Source of the DNA: Chlamydiota bacterium | Lineage (GTDB): Bacteria; Chlamydiota; Chlamydiia; Chlamydiales; Rhabdochlamydiaceae | Length of the DNA stretch: 7,133 bases | Reading direction: 5' to 3' | Assembly (NCBI GenBank): GCA_011065225.1 | Contig: JAAKFC010000080.1 | Location: 1-7,133 of the forward strand | Part shown: piece by piece, positions 1 through 6,977 of the stretch | Position numbering within the stretch: the first letter of the stretch is position 1 | Layout of the letters: each line of letters starts with the position of its first letter | Translations under genes and position numbers: made by a program | The notes under the pieces: model-generated | The model's database searches: none | What the model saw: the letters and a program-made list of their open reading frames with translations, nothing else | Told to the model about the DNA's origin: nothing

Positions 1-1283
1 TTGCGATTAAGGCAGCGGATTGCCACTTCGCCTTCGCGATGGGTCACGGCACTGCCGCAAATGGGACAGTGATCGGGCATATGCCATTTCTTCGAGTTTT
101 TGGGCCTTTTGGCTTTTTCTACTTTGACGACTTTGGGGATGACATCGCCCCCTTTTTCAATCACGACAGCATCGCCGACGCGGATGTCTTTACGCTCGAT
201 TTCTTCGCGATTGTGCAAGGTAGCGCGCGAGATGGTACTCCCTGCAAGAAAAACGGGTTCGAGTTCAGCAACGGGAGTGAGAACTCCTGTGCGACCTACT
301 TGGATTGTGATTTCGCGGATTGTGGTGGTGGCTTGCTCAGGAGCAAATTTATAGGCTACCGCCCAGCGAGGGCTTTTTCCTGTGACACCAAGATCTTCAC
401 GGAGGGCAAAATCATCGACTTTGATGACGATGCCATCGATATCAAATCCGAGATGTTTTCGCTCTTCTTCTACCCGCTCGCCAAACGTGAGAATTTCACT
501 GATTTCTTTTGTTTTGAGGCGATGATGGGAAGCAAAAGTAGGAAGACCGATCATTTCTAAAAACTTGTGACAGGCAAATTGGCTTTGAACCGAGTAGCCT
601 GAGTCTTCAGCAATGCCATAGAAGGCAATTGCAAGGTTGCGCTTCTGCACTTCTTTGGGATCGAGGAGTTTTAGAGAACCAGCTGCTGCATTGCGCGGGT
701 TAGCCCAAGGTTCATCGCCTGCATCTTCTTTTTTTTGATTTGCTTCTCGGAAAGATTTGTGGGGCATGAAGACTTCCCCACGAATCTCGAGCACGTCAGG
801 AGGATTGTCCAGATCCAGTTGAAGGGGAAGAGCACGGAGGGTTTTGAGGTTGGCGGTGATGTCATCGCCTTTTTTCCCATCACCTCGCGTAAGCGCTCGC
901 ACATAAAGCCCCTTTTCATAGCGGACTGTGACGGCAACCCCATCCATCTTGAGCTCTGCGCAAAATTCGATATCGCCCTGTCCTATCCACTTGTGGATTC
1001 GTTTCACAAAATCTTCGAGTTCTTGCTGTGAGTAGGTATTGGCAAGTGAAAGCATAGGAACACTATGAACCACCTGGCGAAAGCCTTCTGTCGCTATCTC
1101 TCCTACCCGCTTTGTAGGAGAAGTGGGCGTGACCCAATCGGGGTTTTTGGCCTCGATATCTTTGAGTTGATTCACGAGCTGGTCGTAGTCATAATCGGAA
1201 ATAATCGGATGGGCCTGAACAAAATAGGCCCGATCATGTTTTCGAACTTCTTCGATCAGTTCTAAATATTTTTCTTTATTCAT
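1..1283 (-). CDS. ligA: NAD+-dependent DNA ligase LigA, C-terminal part beyond the left window edge
   Basis: The enzyme seals 3'-OH/5'-phosphate nicks in duplex DNA using NAD+, joining Okazaki fragments and finishing repair. I translated 427 codons from the ATG at 1283 to the window edge. Domain Ia (about residues 1-65) carries the NMN-binding residues Y20, D30, Y33 and D34, with F21 where E. coli has His. The nucleotidyltransferase domain has the KxDG motif (K112-M-D-G115; K112 is the AMP-accepting lysine), R133-G-D-G136, E170 in IRGEVF, the NPRNAAAGSL block (195-204), DGIVIKV (283-289) and K312 in YKFAPE. The OB fold follows (about 320-400), with GGDVIPKV at 378-385. The first three zinc-finger cysteines are C406, C409 and C424; the fourth, the HhH repeats and BRCT would lie off the left edge. 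Spacing of the catalytic lysines and cysteines matches E. coli LigA with small offsets. The start overlaps the glgB stop by 8 bases and has no clear Shine-Dalgarno, which suggests translational coupling. The frame is open to the edge with no sign of decay. Confidence 0.97.
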   Translation of the reverse strand, partial: MNKEKYLELIEEVRKHDRAYFVQAHPIISDYDYDQLVNQLKDIEAKNPDWVTPTSPTKRVGEIATEGFRQVVHSVPMLSLANTYSQQELEDFVKRIHKWIGQGDIEFCAELKMDGVAVTVRYEKGLYVRALTRGDGKKGDDITANLKTLRALPLQLDLDNPPDVLEIRGEVFMPHKSFREANQKKEDAGDEPWANPRNAAAGSLKLLDPKEVQKRNLAIAFYGIAEDSGYSVQSQFACHKFLEMIGLPTFASHHRLKTKEISEILTFGERVEEERKHLGFDIDGIVIKVDDFALREDLGVTGKSPRWAVAYKFAPEQATTTIREITIQVGRTGVLTPVAELEPVFLAGSTISRATLHNREEIERKDIRVGDAVVIEKGGDVIPKVVKVEKAKRPKNSKKWHMPDHCPICGSAVTHREGEVAIRCLNR

Positions 1284-3405
1284 GAATAGAAAAAATTTGT
1301 GTCGCTAAAGGGGCAATAGAAATGATCGCTTGGCCTTTTACAATCTCTATTTCTGGATTGATAATACCAGAGCCGCCCCATTCCAGACTATCGGTATTGA
1401 ATATTTCACGGATATGGTTTCCTTCTGGAAGAGGGATCCGATACCCTTGAAGGGAGCCTGGGAGAAGGTGATGTACGCAGAGAAGATTTTGCATGTAGCC
1501 TTTGCGTATAAAAGCAATCACGCAATTTTCTTGGCCTTCATGGATGACCCATTCGAAAGATTCTCGATCTGTATCTCTCTCGAAAAGGGCTCCATTTTCA
1601 AGATAGAAGAGATTGAGGGCTGCAACCATTTTTTGTAGCTCAGCATGAAGACTCTCTTGGAGCAAATCCCAATGGATCTGCTCACTTGCATTCCATTCAG
1701 ATTTCTGCCCAAGTTCCCCACCCATGAAAAGAAGTTTTTTACCCGGGAAGCAAATCATGAAGCCGAGAAGGAGACGAAGACCTGCCATTTGCTCCCATTC
1801 ATTTCCAGGCATTTTTGCAAGCAAACTCTTTTTCTCATGAACCACTTCATCATGAGAGAGAACAAGATTAAATTTTTCATTGAAGGCATATTCGCGGGTA
1901 AAAGTAAGGTTAGACAGATTTTGCCCGCGCTCAGAAAAATCCATCGAAAAAAAACGGAGCGTGTCGTTCATCCATCCCAAATTCCATTTGTAATCAAAGC
2001 CAAGGCCATCTTTTTCTATTTCTTTTGTGACTCCGGGAAAGGCTGTCGACTCTTCGGCAATCATCATCACTTCGGGAAAGCGCTGATGGATGATCGAATT
2101 CATGTGTTTGAGAAATTCCAGGGCTTCAAGATTGATGTTGGTCCCCATGTAGTTGGGAATCCATTCTCCAGGTCCTCTTCCGTAGTCGAGATAGATCATT
2201 GATGAAACAGCATCGACACGCAGGCCATCAATATGCATTTTGTCAAACCAAAAGAGCGCACTTGCAATGAGAAAATTGGATACTTCCCACCTCCCATAGT
2301 TGAAAATATGGGTGCTCCAGTGGGGATGATAGCCTTGGCGAGGATCCATATGCTCATAAAGATAGGTCCCGTCAAATTTTGCAATGGCATGCGCATCGGT
2401 TGGGAAATGTGCTGGTACCCAATCGAGGATGATGCCAATTTGGTGTTCATGCAAATAGTTGACAAAGTATTGGAAATCCTCAGGTGTTCCGTAGCGACTT
2501 GTCGGAGCAAAATATCCTGTCACCTGATACCCCCACGACTCATCGAGTGGATGCTCGCTGATTCCTATGAGCTCAACATGTGTGAAGTGCATTTTTTTGC
2601 AATACTTTGCAAGACGCGAGGCAAGCTCTCGATAGTTGAGAAAACTCCCGTCTTCTTTTTGCCAAGAACCCGGATGTATTTCATAAATAGTGATGGGAAC
2701 ATTGCCACAGCGGAATTTTTCCCGCTCTCTGATCCAATCGGCATCACTCCAATGAAAGCGACTCACATCGAAAACAATCGATGAATTTTTGGGACGCATC
2801 TCAGCAAAATGGGCAACCGGATCTGTTTTGATCTTTCGCTCATCCTCTTTGGTCACAATTTCAAATTTATATTTTTCTCCTTCAGACAGCCCTGGCATAA
2901 AAATTTCCCATACCCCTGTCATATCAATGCAGCGCATCGGGGTGACAAGACCATCCCAATTGTTGAAGTCACCGAGAAGAGAAACAGAAACGGCATTCGG
3001 AGCCCAAAGGGCAAAATTGATCCCAGCCACTCCTTGGTGCACTTTTGGAGTCGCTCCCAAAAGATCGTAGAGCTCATAGTGCAAGCCGCGGCTAACGAGA
3101 TGGATGTCGAGATCTCCCAACGTTTTTCCAAAAGCATAAGGGTCATGAGAGATCCTGCCATTGGGATAAATCACCCGATAGTCGGTGGGTTTGATCTCAG
3201 AAGAAACTTCATACTCATACAGCCCGGAGTCGTGAACCTTTGTCGCTTCCACTGCCTTGCCGCATATTTCTAATTGACAGGTCGTAGAACCCGGTTTCCA
3301 GATACGGATGATTTTCTTTTTTTCATCCACTTGCTGCAATCCCAAATAGCTATGGGGATCACTGAATTGTCTCTTAGAAAGAAGATCGTGAACGTTCTCT
3401 TGCAT
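1276..3405 (-). CDS. glgB: 1,4-alpha-glucan branching enzyme GlgB (GH13)
   Basis: GlgB cuts alpha-1,4 glucan chains and reattaches the piece through an alpha-1,6 bond, creating glycogen branches in the cytoplasm. The protein is 709 residues, near the 728 of E. coli GlgB. An N-terminal N1 module (about 1-105) is followed by a CBM48 module (about 125-212, with GINFALWAPNA and LLGDFNNWDG). The GH13 barrel has region I DWVPAHF (328-334), region II DGLRVD with nucleophile D398, region III with acid/base E451 in IAEES, and region IV LSHDE with D519. Spacings D398-E451 (53) and D398-D519 (121) equal those in E. coli. The all-beta C-terminal domain runs from about 605 to 709. The start is the ATG at 3405 because GAGG lies 6 bases upstream; the frame stays open to an ATG at 3642, but that would add 79 residues without family similarity, antisense to the permease. 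Small deviations are G281 where ProValXxxGluHisPro is commoner, and Ala for Gly in DWVPGHF. It overlaps ligA downstream. The text is closest to chlamydial GlgB as I recall it. Confidence 0.97.
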   Translation of the reverse strand: MQENVHDLLSKRQFSDPHSYLGLQQVDEKKKIIRIWKPGSTTCQLEICGKAVEATKVHDSGLYEYEVSSEIKPTDYRVIYPNGRISHDPYAFGKTLGDLDIHLVSRGLHYELYDLLGATPKVHQGVAGINFALWAPNAVSVSLLGDFNNWDGLVTPMRCIDMTGVWEIFMPGLSEGEKYKFEIVTKEDERKIKTDPVAHFAEMRPKNSSIVFDVSRFHWSDADWIREREKFRCGNVPITIYEIHPGSWQKEDGSFLNYRELASRLAKYCKKMHFTHVELIGISEHPLDESWGYQVTGYFAPTSRYGTPEDFQYFVNYLHEHQIGIILDWVPAHFPTDAHAIAKFDGTYLYEHMDPRQGYHPHWSTHIFNYGRWEVSNFLIASALFWFDKMHIDGLRVDAVSSMIYLDYGRGPGEWIPNYMGTNINLEALEFLKHMNSIIHQRFPEVMMIAEESTAFPGVTKEIEKDGLGFDYKWNLGWMNDTLRFFSMDFSERGQNLSNLTFTREYAFNEKFNLVLSHDEVVHEKKSLLAKMPGNEWEQMAGLRLLLGFMICFPGKKLLFMGGELGQKSEWNASEQIHWDLLQESLHAELQKMVAALNLFYLENGALFERDTDRESFEWVIHEGQENCVIAFIRKGYMQNLLCVHHLLPGSLQGYRIPLPEGNHIREIFNTDSLEWGGSGIINPEIEIVKGQAIISIAPLATQIFSIHE

Positions 3406-3429
3406 CAGAAGCCTCAATGCATATATACT
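3400..3429 (+). promoter_or_regulatory. Candidate permease promoter
   Basis: TTGCAT (3400-3405) is followed after 18 bases by TATACT (3424-3429). A second TATACT copy lies at 3433-3438, so the motif is repeated with a 3-base spacer. The first copy would start the transcript near 3436, only about 7 bases before the ATG at 3443, and the second nearly at the ATG. No Shine-Dalgarno is visible before the permease ATG, which fits a leaderless or nearly leaderless message. The -35 match is poor (3 of 6) and covers the glgB start codon, so the two divergent promoters would overlap and may exclude each other. Confidence 0.35.
3412..3415 (-). promoter_or_regulatory. Ribosome binding site of glgB
   Basis: On the minus strand GAGG stands 6 bases before the ATG at 3405. 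This fixes the glgB start: the upstream in-frame ATG at 3642 lies inside the permease and would give a protein with an unrelated 79-residue extension. Confidence 0.75.
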
Positions 3430-3451
3430 TTCTATACTAACTATGAAGCAA
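3422..3451 (-). promoter_or_regulatory. Candidate glgB(-ligA) promoter
   Basis: On the minus strand TTGCTT (3446-3451) is followed after 18 bases by TATATA (3422-3427). Only 3 of 6 and 4 of 6 bases match the sigma70-type consensus. The start of transcription would fall about 3415, at the ribosome binding site, giving a very short leader. The -35 box would lie inside the first codons of the divergent permease. This is weak; the alternative is some other -10 within the same AT-rich stretch. Confidence 0.3.
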
Positions 3452-4849
3452 GTAAAACCCAAACGCGTTCTTTCCGTTTTTTTACTCACCATGATCAACG
3501 TGGCGACAATCGGTAGTGTCAAAAATTGGCCCGTCACTGCCGAGTATGGTCTTTCCTCGGTATTTTTTTTCTTACTTGCCACCCTCATTTTTTTTATTCC
3601 CACTTCTCTTGTTTCAGCAGAACTCGCTACGGGCTGGCCCAAAACCGGTGGTGTTTACGCTTGGGTCAAAGAGGCCTTTGGCCATCGAAGTGGATTTTTA
3701 GCGGCCTGGCTCCAGTGGATGCAAACTATTGTTTGGTATCCGACAGCCCTCTCTTTTATTGCCGCAACGATTGCTTACATTTTCAATCCAAAGCTTGCCC
3801 AAAATAATTTGTATACTTTTTTCACCATCCTGATCATTTTCTGGGCGATAACCCTCATCAATTTTCGAGGCATGCGCACCTCTGGATGGATCTCGAGTTT
3901 GGGAATGATCTTGGGAACCTTTTTGCCTGGGCTTGTGATCATATTACTCGGCTTTATTTGGTATTTTAGCGGTCAACCTACCCAAATTGCCTTTACTTGG
4001 GGCAATCTTATTCCCGACATGAATAATATTGGCCAACTCGTCCTCTTTACCGGAGTGCTCATCAGCTTAGCAGGAATGGAAATGTCTGCCGTCCATGCAC
4101 GCGATGTCGAACACCCCAAGCGAGATTATCCAAAAGCCATCCTCTTTTCTGCGCTGATCATTTTAGGCCTTTCCATACCTGGCGTCCTTGCCATTGCAAT
4201 CGTAGTCCCTCAACAAGAAATCAGTCTATTGGCAGGCTCCCTACAGGCCATTGCCATCTTTTTCGAAAAATACCATTTGGGCCCGTTTATCCCTCTCATG
4301 GCTCTTCTAATTACCCTTGGAACGATTGGATCAGTCAGCACTTGGACCGTTGGCCCCACAAAAGGACTTCTCGCTGCAGCACAAACCGGCGATCTCCCTC
4401 CCCTTTTCCGCAAGCTCAACAAAAATGCCATGCCTGTTCCCTTGCTGATCATGCAAGCGGTCGTCGTCAGCTTTTTATCTTTAATCTTCGTTTTTCTTCC
4501 CAATCTCAATGAGGCATTTTGGATGCTCTTGGCAATGGTGTCAGAACTCTATCTCTTGATGTACTTGCTCACGTTTGCAGCTGCTATTCGGCTGCGCTAT
4601 AAACACCCCAAAGTGGACCGCCCCTACAAAATTCCTGGAGGGAATTTTGGAATGTGGTGCGTAGCAGGTCTTGGGATTTTGAGCTCTGCATTCACTATGA
4701 TGATTGGCATTTTGCCTCCTGGTCATATCACAATCACCAATCGGTCCACTTACGTCATTATTATGGTCGGGGGTATTATCCTGTTTTCTTTAGGACCTTC
4801 AATCATTTTACTCTTCCAAAAAGACAGCTGGAAAAAAATTACTTCATGA
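3443..4849 (+). CDS. APC-superfamily amino-acid antiporter, GadC-like (glutamate/GABA antiporter branch)
   Basis: This is an inner-membrane amino-acid transporter of 468 residues. I count 12 hydrophobic segments, roughly at 10-26, 36-57, 84-115, 122-141, 148-175, 196-213, 231-255, 278-297, 330-352, 358-382, 403-424 and 434-457, the usual APC fold. Blocks that resemble E. coli GadC as I recall it are FIPTSLVSAELAT (51-63), GGVYAWV (69-75), the stretch 190-230 ending in HPKRDYP, VVPQQEISLLAGSLQ (254-268), WTVGPTKGL (301-309), NKNAMPVPL (326-334) and the KHPKVDRPYKIPGG block (387-400). GadC exchanges glutamate for GABA; related chlamydial transporters exchange other amino acids, so the substrate is not fixed by sequence. 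The protein ends just after helix 12 and lacks the C-terminal plug of GadC. ATG 3443 is chosen because a later in-frame Met (residue 17) would remove half of helix 1. No decarboxylase gene lies next to it here. It is transcribed alone, divergent from glgB, and its stop overlaps the stop of the 298-residue protein. Confidence 0.9.
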   Translation: MKQVKPKRVLSVFLLTMINVATIGSVKNWPVTAEYGLSSVFFFLLATLIFFIPTSLVSAELATGWPKTGGVYAWVKEAFGHRSGFLAAWLQWMQTIVWYPTALSFIAATIAYIFNPKLAQNNLYTFFTILIIFWAITLINFRGMRTSGWISSLGMILGTFLPGLVIILLGFIWYFSGQPTQIAFTWGNLIPDMNNIGQLVLFTGVLISLAGMEMSAVHARDVEHPKRDYPKAILFSALIILGLSIPGVLAIAIVVPQQEISLLAGSLQAIAIFFEKYHLGPFIPLMALLITLGTIGSVSTWTVGPTKGLLAAAQTGDLPPLFRKLNKNAMPVPLLIMQAVVVSFLSLIFVFLPNLNEAFWMLLAMVSELYLLMYLLTFAAAIRLRYKHPKVDRPYKIPGGNFGMWCVAGLGILSSAFTMMIGILPPGHITITNRSTYVIIMVGGIILFSLGPSIILLFQKDSWKKITS

Positions 4850-5735
4850 ATCGATCTAGATAGAGCGTTTGTCCAGCTTTGAGGTGCAGTGTATTTGCAG
4901 CTCTCTCTCCTTTTTGGCGCGTGCTTTTGCGCACACGAAAGGTTTTGAGCCCTCGCTTTAAAACAAGGGTAATTGTGCGCGTTTTCGCAGGGCGGATGAG
5001 CACTTTTTTGAGCTGTTTTTTTGACCATTCCATATCGAGCTCATCCCCATCTGGCGTTTGCAAATGGATAAAACGCCCCGCATGAAATTCCTTCGGAAGA
5101 TGGGGCAAAAAATGCAGGTGGTCTTCTTCCGTCTGGAAAAAGAGAGCTTCAATCTGGCGCGCCCCCTCATGCAAAATTCCCAGTGGAGAGAGATTTTTGG
5201 GGACCTCAACATCGGGGATCAATCCCAAATAGTTTTCATCTTTTAAACGGGGACACAGTATCCCCTGAAAAGCCGCCTGGAAGAGGAGGTCTAATTTTCC
5301 TTCTTTAAGTAGTTGCATCGTTCCAATCATCTTCTTTGGAAGAGGCACCTCGGGAATGAGCTGTGCAAGTCGAAGCCAAAAAGGAAAAATCTCTGCCATA
5401 TCCGAGCGCCTTTGAATCATTTCAAAGTCTTGCTTCTTGTGAATTCCCATAAAGAGCCTCTTCTTGGAGGGCGCAAGTGGATATTTTTTGAGAAATGAAG
5501 GGATCTTAAGCTCCTTGCCGGAAATTGTGATGCGTCCCCTTTCAAGATCCTGCATGACAGTGAATCCCTTAAGAGAGCTTTCTATATCGAGCTCTTTTTC
5601 TCCACTCTCTGCAAGATTGGTTAAGAAAATTTTTGTGGGGAAAATTTGCGCTTCCCAAGTCGTAAAGGGAATCAAACAGCGAATCCCAGGTCGATGGGAA
5701 AAAAGGCGAAACTTTTGCGTTATTTGGATACGCAT
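4839..5735 (-). CDS. Uncharacterised 298-residue protein with a GH95-like C-terminal beta domain
   Basis: I do not recognise this protein as a named family. It is 298 residues, with no signal peptide or membrane segment, so probably cytoplasmic. The N-terminal 75 residues alternate in a beta-strand-like way (FRLFSHRPG at 9-17, then WEAQIFPTKIFL at 27-38). The middle (about 105-200) looks mostly helical. Residues about 186-250 resemble the end of GH95-type alpha-L-fucosidases: an EGARQIEALFFQT helix, then HLHFLPHLP (206-214), a DGDELDMEW strand pair (229-237) and KKVLI. In those enzymes the matching text is a helix ending in LLQS, then LLPALP and a GGFEVD-EW segment. That likeness is from memory and partial. 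A full catalytic (alpha/alpha)6 barrel cannot fit in the remaining length, so activity is doubtful. The basic tail (260-282) is rich in Lys and Arg. The start at 5735 overlaps the mtaB stop by 16 bases and has a good ribosome binding site, so it is probably translated from the mtaB transcript. Confidence 0.85.
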   Translation of the reverse strand: MRIQITQKFRLFSHRPGIRCLIPFTTWEAQIFPTKIFLTNLAESGEKELDIESSLKGFTVMQDLERGRITISGKELKIPSFLKKYPLAPSKKRLFMGIHKKQDFEMIQRRSDMAEIFPFWLRLAQLIPEVPLPKKMIGTMQLLKEGKLDLLFQAAFQGILCPRLKDENYLGLIPDVEVPKNLSPLGILHEGARQIEALFFQTEEDHLHFLPHLPKEFHAGRFIHLQTPDGDELDMEWSKKQLKKVLIRPAKTRTITLVLKRGLKTFRVRKSTRQKGERAANTLHLKAGQTLYLDRFMK

Positions 5736-6970
5736 CCTATCAGTCCTTTAGGTGTGTTTTCTGTCAGTTTTACATCGACAATTTCATTCGATTTAAGCCC
5801 ATTATCCGGAACCACTACTTGAAGAAAATTCTCAGTATGGCCCGAGAACATGCCATCATCGATATCTTCAAGGAGTACGGGCATTGTCCGCCCTATATAC
5901 TTTTCTCGCAGATCATAGGCAATCTGCTCTGAAAGCCGCAAGACTTCCTGCTTGCGTTTAGCCTTCACATCATGAGGTACCTGATTGGGGTAAAGAGCAG
6001 CACGCGTTCTATCGCGTGGACTATAAGGAAACATGTGTACCTTCGCAAATTGGATTTGATGCATCAACTCAAGAGTATTGGCAAAATCTGCTTCCGTCTC
6101 CCCAGGAAATCCGACAATGATATCGGTCGTAAAGGTGAAGTCAATAGAGGCATTTTTACATTTCTGGATCGCCTCTAGAAACATCTGGCGCGTGTATTTT
6201 CGGTTCATTTTCTTCAATATGGCATTGGAGCCCGATTGCAAGACGATATGCATACTATGGCAAGTCGTTTTGCCGGTAATCACCGCATCTAGAAGATCGT
6301 CATCAACCTCATCGGGATCGATCGAAGAAATGCGTAGGCGTTTTAAACCATCCACCTGATCGATCTCACGAACGAGCTGAGCGAGTGTTTTCCCTCCCCC
6401 ATCAAAATCCCCCACATTGACACCGGTAATGACGACTTCCTTATAGCCATTTTGGATGAGAGTTTTCACCTCTCGTAAAATCGCATCAATATCGCGCGCG
6501 CGCGACCGGCCTCGCACATAAGGGAGTATGCAGTAGGTACAAAACGAATTGCACCCATCTTGCACCTTTACAAAGGCGCGGGTATGCCCACCAAACTGAT
6601 CAATGGCAAATTCGGGTAATTTTTCTTCCGGAAAAACTTGGGCAAGGAGGTTTTCCTTATTTTTATTGGGAACAACAAGATCAACCTCGTCCATGTCTGC
6701 CATTTCTTTGGGAAGGCGGTCGGCAAGACATCCCGTCACTACTATTTTTGCGTAGGGGTGCAACCGGTGTAGCCGACGAATCTGATGACGGGAAGAGCGA
6801 TCGGCGCTCTCTGTCACCGTGCAGGTATTGACAATACACAGATCGACTTCTTCTGCGCCTTGTGCCTGGCTATATCCCATTTCGCGGAGCTGTTTTGCAT
6901 ACGCTGCCGATTCATATTGATTGGTCCTACAACCAATTGTGGAAACCTTAAATTTTTTTTTATTTCTCAT
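5720..6970 (-). CDS. mtaB: tRNA threonylcarbamoyladenosine (t6A37) methylthiotransferase MtaB
   Basis: MtaB adds a methylthio group to C2 of t6A at position 37 of tRNAs reading ANN codons, making ms2t6A, by radical SAM chemistry with two iron-sulfur clusters. With the start at 6970 the protein has 416 residues. The N-terminal methylthiotransferase domain carries the auxiliary-cluster cysteines C14 (TIGCRTNQYES), C50 (VNTCTVT) and C81 (VTGCLA). The radical SAM domain has C140, C144 and C147 (CNSFCTYC), followed by PYVRGRSRARD (150-160), ISSIDPDEV (214-222), LQSGSN (244-249) and DIIVGFPGET (283-292). A TRAM-like tail runs from about 355 to the end. The TIGCRTNQ motif and the GRSR block favour MtaB over MiaB or RimO. 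The frame stays open to an ATG at 7069, but the extra 33 residues are hydrophobic, lack family similarity and cover the promoter. No Shine-Dalgarno precedes the ATG at 6970. The stop overlaps the start of the next minus-strand gene. Confidence 0.93.
   Translation of the reverse strand: MRNKKKFKVSTIGCRTNQYESAAYAKQLREMGYSQAQGAEEVDLCIVNTCTVTESADRSSRHQIRRLHRLHPYAKIVVTGCLADRLPKEMADMDEVDLVVPNKNKENLLAQVFPEEKLPEFAIDQFGGHTRAFVKVQDGCNSFCTYCILPYVRGRSRARDIDAILREVKTLIQNGYKEVVITGVNVGDFDGGGKTLAQLVREIDQVDGLKRLRISSIDPDEVDDDLLDAVITGKTTCHSMHIVLQSGSNAILKKMNRKYTRQMFLEAIQKCKNASIDFTFTTDIIVGFPGETEADFANTLELMHQIQFAKVHMFPYSPRDRTRAALYPNQVPHDVKAKRKQEVLRLSEQIAYDLREKYIGRTMPVLLEDIDDGMFSGHTENFLQVVVPDNGLKSNEIVDVKLTENTPKGLIGCVSK
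5744..5749 (-). promoter_or_regulatory. Ribosome binding site of the 298-residue protein, inside mtaB
   Basis: On the minus strand AAAGGA lies 8 bases before the ATG at 5735, inside the last codons of mtaB. This supports the start at 5735 and coupling of translation between the two overlapping genes. Confidence 0.7.
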
Positions 6971-6977
6971 AGGGAAT

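Noticed and set aside
39..1265. Plus-strand open frames opposite ligA (39-560, 735-1031, 1065-1265)
   Set aside because: They are shadows of a fully motif-supported LigA on the minus strand, with no recognisable protein text.
1330..3273. Plus-strand open frames opposite glgB (for example 1645-2202, 2233-2784, 2809-3273)
   Set aside because: The minus strand encodes an intact GlgB with all catalytic regions. These antisense frames show no domain, and none starts at a promoter or ribosome binding site that I could see.
3406..3642. N-terminal extension of GlgB from an ATG at 3642, giving 788 residues
   Set aside because: The extra 79 residues are antisense to the permease, show no CBM48 or GlgB similarity, and a clear ribosome binding site precedes the ATG at 3405.
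4844..4860. Run of small palindromes TCATGA, ATCGAT and TCTAGA near the convergent stops, considered as a terminator or recombination site
   Set aside because: They are separate 6-base palindromes that do not form one stem and have no T-run after them; they are expected by chance.
4750..5028. Minus-strand frame across the permease end and the start of the 298-residue gene's tail
   Set aside because: It lies in a different frame from the 298-residue protein, mixes low-complexity text and straddles two better-supported genes.
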